From the NCBI GenBank assembly GCA_017560305.1, contig JAFYOF010000215.1, positions 1 through 22,760 on the forward strand: a DNA stretch of 22,760 nt. Reading direction: 5' to 3'. A program made the position numbers and the translations under genes. Positions 15,995-22,590 of this stretch are shown here, one piece after another. Every line of letters begins with the position of its first letter. The stretch's first letter is position 1. A model generated the notes under the pieces. That model saw only the letters and a program-made list of their open reading frames with translations, had not been told where the DNA came from and made no database searches. The DNA is from Alistipes sp. Its GTDB lineage: Bacteria; Bacteroidota; Bacteroidia; Bacteroidales; Rikenellaceae.

Positions 15995-17587
15995 TTAGAA
16001 CTCCGCCTTGCTCTTGAGAGAGATTGTTTCGCTCGTTATGGGATGCTGAAATTCGATGGTCTCGGCGTGGAGCATCAGGCGCTCGGCGCTGGTGCCGTAG
16101 ATGTCGTCGCCGACTATTGGCGTGCCGAGTCCGTCGGCGTGTGCCGAGTGAACGCGCAACTGGTGGGTGCGGCCCGTGATAGGGTAGAAGCGCACGCGGG
16201 TGCGACCGCCCTCAACGCCCTCAACCTCAAAGATGGTGTGTGCCGCGCGACCATCCTCGGCAACCATCTGACGTGGGCGGTTGTCGTAGTCGAGTTTTAG
16301 CGGCAGGCGTATCTCGCCTTGTGTTTGTGAGATAATACCCTCAAGCAGAGCGATATAACTCTTCTTTACCGTGCGCGAGATAAACTGCTTTTGCAGAGCC
16401 TCGTGCGAGGTCTTGTTCTTTGCAATTACCAAAATGCCCGATGTCGACTGGTCAAGGCGGTGGACAATCATCGCCTCGGGGTAGCGTTCCAAAGCCCACT
16501 CCTCCGCCGAGCGAACACCTGACTTGCCACGCACCGAGAGCATTCCCGAAGGCTTGTCAATCGCCACCAGCCACTCGTCCTCCCACAATATCTTTGGCTC
16601 TGGCGGCGCAATCTCCACGAGTGGGTTTGGCTCTACATCCAAGCCGATGAGCATATGCCCCAGAATAGGCTTGCACTTGCCGTTGCAGGCGGGGTAGAAT
16701 GTGCCGTGCTGGCGCACCTCGCCCTTTGGTGATTTGCCCCACCAGAACTCCGCCATCGCAACGGGTCGCAGACCATTTTTATAGGCATACTGCAACAACT
16801 TTGGCGCGGCGCACTCGCCAGCACCTGCGGGTGGAATCTGTTGCGGGGTGGGGGAGAAGATATCGCATAGGTCGCGCTCCTCGCCGTGGGCATTGAGCAT
16901 CCTGAACTGCTCGAAGAGCCTCATCTGCAACTGCGCCGAGTGGCGTTGTCTTTCGTGCTTGAGGCCATCTATTGCGGCCTGCAACTCGGCAAGGCGTGCT
17001 GTTGCCTGCTCCAGATACTCCTTGATTGCGCGCTTCTCGCGTTGCGCCTCGGCATTCTCGCGCTGTGATGCGAGAATCAACTCCTGCTCATCATATCCGC
17101 CCTCGGATCGAAGTCTGCTTCGCAGGGCTTTACCCTCGGCAAGTCGAAGTTTGATAGCCTTCAATCTCTCGTCACACTCCTGCTTTGCGAGCGCCAACTG
17201 CTCGCGTGCAGAGCGCAACTCCTCGGCGGATTCTAAAGTTTTAATTTGCTGATTTATAGCGGAAATATTTGCCTCCTCCTGCTTGAAAAAATCATCGGGG
17301 CGCAGCATATCGTAGATTGCTGGAACGAAATATTCGTGGTCGTTTCTGCCAGCAAGGTTACCCGAAAAGGCTGCCAAAAATCCGATTTCACCCTCACGCT
17401 CAACCACCAGAACGCCAAACATCTTGCCTGCGCTCAACTCCTCGTGCCACTCGGTGCGTGAGGTGAGGTAATGCTGCACCTGCTCTGCCGCACGCCTGCA
17501 CAATGGATGTGGCGTGTAGTGGAAAGGGTAGGTGAACTGCTTGGGCAGCTCAATGCCCTCGATGTCGGAAAGGAAGCGGTGCAACAT
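15995..17587 (-). CDS. RluA-family RNA pseudouridine synthase with long N-terminal extension
   Basis: The catalytic domain is at about residues 330-530 of 530: LVAIDKPSGMLSVRGK, the RluA signature MIVHRLDQSTSGILVIAK with catalytic Asp379, VKKSYIALLEG, and TGRTHQLRVHSAH followed by GTPIVGDDIYG near the end. It isomerises uridine to pseudouridine in rRNA or tRNA. Typical RluA proteins are 220-320 residues with an S4 domain or none; here a 330-residue extension precedes the enzyme. It contains a globular start (1-98), a strongly charged coiled coil (about 100-225) and a compact region with WWGKSPKGEVRQHGTFYPACNGKCKPIL (about 282-309). Similar long forms are, to my knowledge, common in Bacteroidales. 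The target nucleotide cannot be told from sequence. It is monocistronic and divergent from the sigma-factor gene. Confidence 0.9.
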   Translation of the reverse strand: MLHRFLSDIEGIELPKQFTYPFHYTPHPLCRRAAEQVQHYLTSRTEWHEELSAGKMFGVLVVEREGEIGFLAAFSGNLAGRNDHEYFVPAIYDMLRPDDFFKQEEANISAINQQIKTLESAEELRSAREQLALAKQECDERLKAIKLRLAEGKALRSRLRSEGGYDEQELILASQRENAEAQREKRAIKEYLEQATARLAELQAAIDGLKHERQRHSAQLQMRLFEQFRMLNAHGEERDLCDIFSPTPQQIPPAGAGECAAPKLLQYAYKNGLRPVAMAEFWWGKSPKGEVRQHGTFYPACNGKCKPILGHMLIGLDVEPNPLVEIAPPEPKILWEDEWLVAIDKPSGMLSVRGKSGVRSAEEWALERYPEAMIVHRLDQSTSGILVIAKNKTSHEALQKQFISRTVKKSYIALLEGIISQTQGEIRLPLKLDYDNRPRQMVAEDGRAAHTIFEVEGVEGGRTRVRFYPITGRTHQLRVHSAHADGLGTPIVGDDIYGTSAERLMLHAETIEFQHPITSETISLKSKAEF

Positions 17588-17606
17588 AAATGGAAATAAT
17601 TTTATG

Positions 17607-17614
17607 CAAAGTTA
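17607..17614 (-). promoter_or_regulatory. -7 promoter element for the pseudouridine synthase gene
   Basis: On the minus strand TAACTTTG matches TAnnTTTG, about 20 bases before the ATG at 17587. No TTTG is found at the ideal 19-base spacing, so only the -7 half is convincing. Confidence 0.45.
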
Positions 17615-17705
17615 ATTTTTTGTGCGAAATTTTGTAGTTTTATAGTGAAAATTGCGACTAATAAAGTGAAGAAACCTCTTTTTTGAGAGCAAAACCAAAC
17701 TGCAA

Positions 17706-18182
17706 ATGGAGAATTTAGAACAGGAATTTGCCCGTATAGTCAAGGAGCACAAGGAGACCATTTATATGGTCTGCTATATGTTCTCGAAGGATAGTGAGCA
17801 GGTGCAGGACCTCTATCAGGAGTGCCTGATAAATATTTGGAAGAGTATGTCGAGTTTCGAGGGGCGCAGCAACCTGCGTACCTGGATATGGCGTGTGAGC
17901 CTCAACACCTGCATCTCGGTTGACCGTCAGAAGCGCCGTCGTGGAGAGTCTGTGCCGTTGGATATGAATATTGACCTCTACAACGACACCGACCGTGACA
18001 CCAAGCAGATTCAGATGCTGCACGACAGAATAAGCAAACTCGGACCTTTCGACCGCGCAATCATTATGCTGTGGTTGGAGAATATGAGTTACGAGGAGAT
18101 TGGCGCCATCGTCGGCATCTCGACAAAGAATGTCTCAGTGAGACTGTACCGAATCAAGGAACAACTTAAAACAATGAAATAG
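17706..18182 (+). CDS. ECF-type RNA polymerase sigma factor
   Basis: A 158-residue protein, the usual ECF length. Region 2 spans about residues 8-75 with IYMVCYMFSKDSEQVQDLYQECLINIWKS, FEGRSNLRTWIWRVSLNTCIS; region 4 spans about 105-156 with the helix-turn-helix MSYEEIGAIVGISTKNVSVRLYRIKEQL. There is no extra C-terminal domain. It directs RNA polymerase to a small set of promoters. The start codon is the only ATG near the conserved N-terminus. One base separates its stop from the next gene, a membrane protein, which suggests a sigma/partner pair. No SusC with an STN domain and no FecR-like anti-sigma is nearby, so this is not a SusC-coupled trans-envelope switch. No clear TAnnTTTG precedes it; the divergent gap has a stretch GAAACCTC that could be an ECF -35, which is speculative. 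Confidence 0.92.
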   Translation: MENLEQEFARIVKEHKETIYMVCYMFSKDSEQVQDLYQECLINIWKSMSSFEGRSNLRTWIWRVSLNTCISVDRQKRRRGESVPLDMNIDLYNDTDRDTKQIQMLHDRISKLGPFDRAIIMLWLENMSYEEIGAIVGISTKNVSVRLYRIKEQLKTMK

Positions 18183-18183
18183 T

Positions 18184-18786
18184 ATGAATACCGACTACAA
18201 TATCAACGACCACGATGAACTTCAGCAGATGCGCGAGCAGATAGCCGCTCTCCGCAGTAAACTCGAAACGCAGCAAATCGTCAGCGAGAAGTTGATTCTC
18301 TCGGCGGTGAAGGATGGCGTGAATAAGATTAACAGGATGGGTGTGATATACATTATTTGCGGAATTTTTGCTCTACTGTACTGCACCTGGTCGTTCTCGC
18401 ACATCGGCTTTTCGGGTTGGTTTGTGGCTGGCACAGTCCTCTTTTTGTTGTTGTGCCTTGGCGGAACATTGTATATCCACAATGGATTACGAAAAACCGA
18501 TACATCGCGCGGAAATATGGTGGAGGTGGGCAAGCGAGTGGCACGCCTTCGCAAGCAGTATGGAATGTGGCACTTTGTTACTGTGCCTCTGCTCTTTGTC
18601 TGGCTATATTTCTGCTATCTTGAAATATGTACACTATATCCTGACCCAGCATCGCGCACGACTTTCTTAATAGCTGGCGTTGTTGGTGGTTTGATTGGTG
18701 CATTCTTCGGGTTGCGTATGCACTTCAAGGTGGTGCGAATGGCTGACGAGGTGCTGGAGCATATCAACGATTTGCATCAGGCGTAG
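18184..18786 (+). CDS. Four-helix membrane protein, putative partner of the ECF sigma factor
   Basis: A 200-residue protein beginning MNTDYNINDHDELQQMREQI. Residues 11-35 form a short polar amphipathic or coiled-coil helix, followed by four hydrophobic segments at about 52-71, 78-98, 128-148 and 159-179, and a polar C-terminal helix. I do not recognise a named family. There is no zinc-binding anti-sigma HxxxCxxC motif. Its position, one base after the sigma-factor stop, and the cytoplasmic N-terminal helix make it a candidate membrane-bound anti-sigma factor or sensor. Similar four-helix proteins beside ECF genes are seen in Bacteroidales, to my knowledge. The gene ends 32 bases before a strong terminator, so the pair forms a two-gene operon. 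Confidence 0.78.
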   Translation: MNTDYNINDHDELQQMREQIAALRSKLETQQIVSEKLILSAVKDGVNKINRMGVIYIICGIFALLYCTWSFSHIGFSGWFVAGTVLFLLLCLGGTLYIHNGLRKTDTSRGNMVEVGKRVARLRKQYGMWHFVTVPLLFVWLYFCYLEICTLYPDPASRTTFLIAGVVGGLIGAFFGLRMHFKVVRMADEVLEHINDLHQA

Positions 18787-18817
18787 GGTAGAGAGCCCCA
18801 TAATCTATAAAATAACT

Positions 18818-18862
18818 GAGGTGTCGCAACCATATTAGTTGGACACCTCTGTTGTTTTTTTT
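18818..18862 (+). terminator. Intrinsic terminator of the sigma-factor operon
   Basis: Arms GAGGTGTC (18818-18825) plus CAAC (18827-18830) pair with GTTG (18838-18841) plus GACACCTC (18842-18849), leaving one bulged G and a seven-base loop. It is followed by TGTTGTTTTTTTT, eight T in a row ending at 18862. Confidence 0.88.
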
Positions 18863-18889
18863 GACCCGAAGGTCGATGTAGTTTGGATA

Positions 18890-20188
18890 TTACAACTTTG
18901 TCAAGTTGAAGTTCTTCCAAAGAACCTTGATATCGTTGCCGTCGTGAATCTGCAACATGATACGACCAGTCTTAGAACCGATCAACTCATCCTCGATCTC
19001 GATCATAGCCTCGCCGTTGAGCCAAGTCTGAACCTTGTTGCCCTCAACGCGCAAACGCAATGTGTTCCACTCGCCAACCTTCAAAATGTTCTCCTTCTCC
19101 TCTGGAATCTGAACCAACCAGCCGCGGCCGTATGACTCGTAGATACCGCCAGTGTCGCAACCCTTAGGAGCAACCTCACACTGCCAGCCGTTTACGATGT
19201 TGTTCTTGTAACCGCCCTCAACGAATGAGTGGAAGAACAAACCTGAGTTACCGTTAGACTCCTGCTTGAACTCTACTGTCAAGTCGAAATCCTTGTAGTA
19301 CTCGCGTGTACCGAGGTAGCCGTACTTCTTGTCGTCGCCGTTCTCAGTTACGAGGTTACCCTCCTCATCAACTGAAACCTTCATTGAACCGAACAACTCC
19401 CAACCGTGAGTATCCTTGCCGTTGAAGAGGCTAACCTGCTGACCAGCACGCTTCTCTGGCAACTCCTTGATCTTGATGTTACGGAATGATGCTGGGTCAC
19501 CGTGGTCCTGCAAGCAGATTACACCCTCGTGAGCCAAACCGTACTCAGTTGCGTTGCCCCACTTACCGCTTGCCTTGCGTGCAAACCAGTCGTCAGTGTA
19601 AGCCTCGAACTCTACGATCTTCTCGCCATTGAGCCAGTGCTCTACATGACCGTTGTCGTAAACGATCTTTGATGAGTTCCACTCGCCAACTGGGTTGATG
19701 TGCATCTTCTCGTAGTCAGGCAAGTGCATAGCGTAGTCTACGCCGATGTTCTGCCAGTCAGCGAGCTTAGCAGGAGCATACTTCTCCTCCCAGCCCTCGC
19801 TGTCGATGAGCTGATACTCTGGACCAGTTACATAAGGTACTGAATACTTAGGGTGCTCAACAACATGGTAGAGCATACCGCTGTTACCAGCGTAAGTGAG
19901 CTTCCAGTCCCAAACGAGCTCGAAGTTAGAGTACTTCTTGTCTGTTACGATGTAACCTGAAGCGTCGCCGCCCTCACCAGATGCCTGGATGCAGCCGTCA
20001 ACTACTGACCAACCGCCCAACAACTCAGGAGCGTTGAAGCTACGCCAGCCGTTCAAAGTCTCACCGTCGAACAAAAGCTGCCAACCCTCAGCCTTCTCTG
20101 CAGAAGAGAGCGTGTTAGGCTTCTGCTCGCAAGATGCCATACCTGCTACCAATGCAGATGCAGCAAGAATAGAAAAGATTTTCTTCAT
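18890..20188 (-). CDS. Tandem DUF1080 (3-keto-disaccharide hydrolase-like) lipoprotein
   Basis: A 432-residue lipoprotein (MKKIFSILAASALVAGMASC, Cys20) with two DUF1080 domains in tandem. The first spans about 35-241: GWQLLFDGETLNGWRSF, NFELVWDWKLTYAGNSGMLYHV, GPEYQLIDSEG, and the closing GVICLQDHGDPASFRNIKIKEL. The second spans about 252-430: VSLFNGKDTHGWELF, FDLTVEFKQESNGNSGLFFHS, NGWQCEVAPKG, MLQIHDGNDIKVLWKNFNL. Both keep the beta-sandwich pattern with N-G-N/A-G-N-S-G, H and Q-x-H-D/DHGD residues at the presumed site. DUF1080 (PF06439) members hydrolyse 3-keto-disaccharides or bind glycans as laminin-G-like folds. Oxidoreductase partners (GFO/IDH/MocA) normally found nearby are absent here. 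Codons are strongly biased (GAG, AAG, AAC), suggesting high expression. Confidence 0.88.
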   Translation of the reverse strand: MKKIFSILAASALVAGMASCEQKPNTLSSAEKAEGWQLLFDGETLNGWRSFNAPELLGGWSVVDGCIQASGEGGDASGYIVTDKKYSNFELVWDWKLTYAGNSGMLYHVVEHPKYSVPYVTGPEYQLIDSEGWEEKYAPAKLADWQNIGVDYAMHLPDYEKMHINPVGEWNSSKIVYDNGHVEHWLNGEKIVEFEAYTDDWFARKASGKWGNATEYGLAHEGVICLQDHGDPASFRNIKIKELPEKRAGQQVSLFNGKDTHGWELFGSMKVSVDEEGNLVTENGDDKKYGYLGTREYYKDFDLTVEFKQESNGNSGLFFHSFVEGGYKNNIVNGWQCEVAPKGCDTGGIYESYGRGWLVQIPEEKENILKVGEWNTLRLRVEGNKVQTWLNGEAMIEIEDELIGSKTGRIMLQIHDGNDIKVLWKNFNLTKL

Positions 20189-20222
20189 AATGCGTTTAAT
20201 TAAATGTTTATGTGTTAATAAG

Positions 20223-20822
20223 TTATCCCAATTTAACCTCTATATCCGTGGCCTTCAAACTATATCCTTCGTCCGCAGCCTTTGCCCACAGGATGAGTCC
20301 CCGAAGACCATCGCTTACCCGTGCATCCGCCGCGCAGTGGGGTAGTTGGGTGGTGTACCACGCCTGCCAGTTATGCCCCTCGTCGGTCGCTACCGATGCC
20401 AGGCAGTCATAACCATTTATGGTCATCGTTTTGCCCAGTTGTATCCACTCACGCTTTGTTCCCTCCACAAAACACATACGCGCTTGCTCGGCGGTAAAGT
20501 GTTCACCACTTGATGATTGCAGTGCCAACTTGCGGTCGCAAATCATCTCATAAGTGAAGGCATTCTTGCCGATAGGACGATAAGTGGTATCAATCTCCAG
20601 ACGCAGAATATCCTCCGTGGTGTCGTTGTGTCGCTCATAGTGAACGGTCAGGAGCGATGGGGCATACTTCTGCGAGTGTTGTTTGGCTTGCCCCAGGGCG
20701 AGCAGCGCTCTGCCTCGGCTTTGGAAACCTGTGCCATAACCGATGGTGAAGGCGTGGCTTAATGCCATCGCGACAACCGCGATGGTCAGCCAAAAACTAA
20801 CACTGAATCTTGTATTTCCCAT
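20223..20822 (-). CDS. GLPGLI-family protein
   Basis: A 199-residue exported protein. Residues 10-27 form a signal or N-terminal anchor (FWLTIAVVAMALSHAF). The body matches the Bacteroidota GLPGLI (Porph_ging-like) family in its two most characteristic places: MTINGYDCLASVATDEGHNWQAWYTTQLP, where the family has a G-Y-x-C-x-A ... W-x-A-W-Y/F-T segment, and SDGLRGLILWAKAADEGYSLKATDIE, where it has the name-giving GLPGLI followed by YSxxAT. Here the motif reads GLRGLI. Function is unknown; the family lacks known enzymes. The gene ends 34 bases before the DUF1080 lipoprotein start on the same strand, so the two may be co-transcribed, although their codon use differs (the DUF1080 gene is more strongly biased). 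Confidence 0.82.
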   Translation of the reverse strand: MGNTRFSVSFWLTIAVVAMALSHAFTIGYGTGFQSRGRALLALGQAKQHSQKYAPSLLTVHYERHNDTTEDILRLEIDTTYRPIGKNAFTYEMICDRKLALQSSSGEHFTAEQARMCFVEGTKREWIQLGKTMTINGYDCLASVATDEGHNWQAWYTTQLPHCAADARVSDGLRGLILWAKAADEGYSLKATDIEVKLG

Positions 20823-20852
20823 ACGCAGATACTATATAAAGGTATCAAGATG

Positions 20853-20860
20853 CAAAATTA
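20853..20860 (-). promoter_or_regulatory. -7 promoter element for the GLPGLI gene
   Basis: TAATTTTG on the minus strand fits TAnnTTTG and would start a transcript near 20848, with a leader of about 26 bases before the ATG. No good -33 TTTG is present at 19-base spacing. Confidence 0.5.
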
Positions 20861-21270
20861 TAAAAAAGTTCCCAATATATTGACCCATTTCAAAATCTTT
20901 TGGCATATATGCTGTTTTTTCTGCAATTGGGCGTTCATTGTCTGCTTGTCGTGGGTGAATATTGTAATAAAATGCAGAAGAAATGATATTTTTGCATAGT
21001 GATGGGGTAGGGCAACCACCCCAAAAGTTTTTTTGTGATGCGCTGAGTTTCTTGATATGGGCAGGAAATTTTGTAGATGTATAGCGCAGCTGCGGAATGC
21101 CGTGTTGTATATCTGTGATTTCTCCATCCGCCAAAAAACAGAATGATTGGTTGATAGCTGGATAAGGAATTTTATGTTTTGTATGTGCTGCGATGGCGGT
21201 GTAAACAATGGAATAGAAAAATTACTCTAAAAGTAAATCGCTAAAGAAATCAATAATACCCAGTATACGA
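20861..21270. other. Gene-poor AT-rich intergenic stretch
   Basis: About 400 bases without a convincing gene. It contains a plus-strand -7-like element TATTTTTG at about 20985-20992 and, just after it, a small hairpin at 21003-21021 (GGGGT, bulged A, GG, loop GCAA, CC, ACCCC) followed by AAAAG and a T run, which could be a terminator remnant. Minus-strand open frames here lack signal peptides, domain motifs and a consistent codon bias. The stretch marks a compositional break between the chromosomal genes on the left and the AAA-rich genes on the right. Confidence 0.5.
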
Positions 21271-21303
21271 TTTAACATAATGCAAATATTATTCATACTT
21301 TTG
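21271..21303 (+). promoter_or_regulatory. Promoter for the unknown 282-residue gene
   Basis: TACTTTTG (21296-21303) fits the -7 consensus; TTTA at 21271-21274 is a possible -33 with a 21-base spacer, two longer than ideal. The expected start near 21308 leaves a leader of about 28 bases before the ATG at 21336. Confidence 0.55.
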
Positions 21304-21335
21304 CGTACTACATAATCACTAATATACACAAATGT

Positions 21336-22184
21336 ATGAAACACAACTATTTTCCAAAAATCGACAATCTCGATTTTCATCTACAGAGGTCAAGTAAACC
21401 GACTTTTACAAATGTAGCCGTACTATCAACCGAATTCCTGCAAAACCAAAAAGCAAACCTTTTCCGTGATATGATGAAAAAGGTTGAGACGCTCTACCCG
21501 AATTTTTGGTATATGCACTACTCAGCCTATGGCAAAGACGCAAAAACATTAGTTCAAGCCGTGCCAAAAGTTATGCACGCTCTCAATCGTTCACGCCCTC
21601 TGCGCCGTGCAAAGGTTAGCGGCTTGCGTGCTTGTTGCCTTACCGACAAGGGTGCAGCCCTTAAGGGAAAATGGCATTTTATTAGCGACTTTATTTTCAC
21701 TGATTTCTTCGGTGCTGCCGTTATTGCCAGTGGTCTCAGCAAAGAGATTAACGCCACCTATTTCGATATTTCATTTTCTACACCCGCTCCCAAAAACAAC
21801 CGCACAAAGCGTCAAGAGTTGCAGCGCTTCAACGAATGGATGTTGGATAAATTCTACCGCCGTTCCCACCTCTCGCGCTTTAGCGTCGATATTCAAGATG
21901 TAACCGAAGATTGTTTGCTTCATCAGTTAGTTACTTGGCGCGTGACCTCTACGCGTATGGACTTGCTCGATGTTGCCAATACTATGGTATCAATTTTTGA
22001 GCAGGAGGTTGAGGACATCAAATTTGACAACGGCTATAACTCGCTACACCTTTCAAGGGTCTGCACACTCGACATCGACAATTATAGCGAGCGACCTATT
22101 GACAATATTCTTATTGGCTTTCGTTTTCGCCGTTTCTGCCCCTTTGGTATATTCCACCACCATAGAGAATACACGATTTATTAA
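21336..22184 (+). CDS. Hypothetical cytoplasmic protein, 282 residues
   Basis: I do not recognise this protein. It has no signal peptide or transmembrane helix, begins MKHNYFPKIDNLDFHLQRSS, and is basic overall. Features seen: a helical segment with LFRDMMKKVETLYPNFWYMHYSAYGKD (about 42-69), a basic patch NRSRPLRRAKVSGLRACC (about 84-101), an Asp/Phe-rich ISDFIFTDFFGAAVIASG (116-133), a helix ELQRFNEWMLDKFYRR (161-176) and an unusual Arg/His-rich tail FRFRRFCPFGIFHHHREYTIY. Lysines are mostly AAA and asparagines and leucines are unbiased, unlike the AAG/GAG-biased genes to the left, which points to recent acquisition or low expression. It is followed after 18 bases by another unknown gene, with which it probably forms an operon. 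A role in a mobile element is possible but unproven. Confidence 0.75.
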   Translation: MKHNYFPKIDNLDFHLQRSSKPTFTNVAVLSTEFLQNQKANLFRDMMKKVETLYPNFWYMHYSAYGKDAKTLVQAVPKVMHALNRSRPLRRAKVSGLRACCLTDKGAALKGKWHFISDFIFTDFFGAAVIASGLSKEINATYFDISFSTPAPKNNRTKRQELQRFNEWMLDKFYRRSHLSRFSVDIQDVTEDCLLHQLVTWRVTSTRMDLLDVANTMVSIFEQEVEDIKFDNGYNSLHLSRVCTLDIDNYSERPIDNILIGFRFRRFCPFGIFHHHREYTIY

Positions 22185-22202
22185 CATTTAATTTACACAG
22201 TT

Positions 22203-22490
22203 ATGGGACTTTTTGAACATTTACCACTCACACCCTTTGCGCTCTATCAATATGCCAAAAAACACGGCTTAGAGCACGAACGCCTGCGAATTTGCGATGG
22301 TATGGCGGTTAGTTACTTTCCAACCGAAGAGAGCATTTGCAGGGCTAAAAACAAAATCGTTATAGATGTTTCCTGCGAAGAGCCCGTGGAATATGACGAC
22401 CTCGCCGATGACGACCGCGTGATAGTTTATCGACTTTCGCCCGATGTTGAGTTACATTTTCCGCCTCAACCCTTGACAAATGCCGAATAG
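22203..22490 (+). CDS. Hypothetical acidic protein, 95 residues
   Basis: A small soluble acidic protein beginning MGLFEHLPLTPFALYQYAKK, with no signal peptide, no transmembrane helix and no motif I recognise. The centre reads AVSYFPTEESICRAKNKIVIDVS, then the very acidic EEPVEYDDLADDDRVIVYRL and a Pro-rich end. It follows the 282-residue gene by 18 bases with the same codon character, so the two are probably co-expressed. The pairing of a basic larger protein with a small acidic one recalls DNA-binding or toxic protein and its antagonist, but nothing else supports that. Its stop codon lies inside the spacer of the promoter at 22473-22503. Confidence 0.68.
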   Translation: MGLFEHLPLTPFALYQYAKKHGLEHERLRICDGMAVSYFPTEESICRAKNKIVIDVSCEEPVEYDDLADDDRVIVYRLSPDVELHFPPQPLTNAE

Positions 22491-22503
22491 TGTATTATCT
22501 TTG
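22473..22503 (+). promoter_or_regulatory. Promoter overlapping the end of the small acidic gene
   Basis: TTGA (22473-22476, also TTGACA to 22478), a 19-base spacer and TATCTTTG (22496-22503) form a near-consensus Bacteroidota promoter. Transcription should begin near 22509 and run straight into the hairpin at 22536-22580. Confidence 0.6.
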
Positions 22504-22535
22504 TAGTCAGTTTTTCGGGCTAGTATTATTTGCGA

Positions 22536-22580
22536 AAATGCCCGCCGCAGGATGTGTGTTATGTCCTACGGCGGGCATTT
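22536..22580. terminator. Very strong GC-rich hairpin, probable terminator
   Basis: Arms 22536-22552 (AAATGCCCGCCGCAGGA) and 22564-22580 (TCCTACGGCGGGCATTT) pair over 17 bases with a single mismatch and an 11-base loop. Read leftward, the stem is followed by TTTTCGCAAAT, a modest U tract, so it best serves as a terminator for a minus-strand transcript entering from the right. Read rightward, the tail CGTGTCTATT is not U-rich. It could alternatively be the body of a small RNA from the promoter at 22473. Confidence 0.6.
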
Positions 22581-22590
22581 CGTGTCTATT

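Noticed and set aside
17660..17700. Possible autoregulated ECF promoter (GAAACCTC) before the sigma gene
   Set aside because: Only a -35-like string is visible, without a convincing -10 or a second copy elsewhere to define a motif.
20832..21208. Two overlapping minus-strand open frames in the AT-rich gap
   Set aside because: No signal peptide, domain or consistent codon bias; they overlap each other and the GLPGLI promoter region. Probably chance frames.
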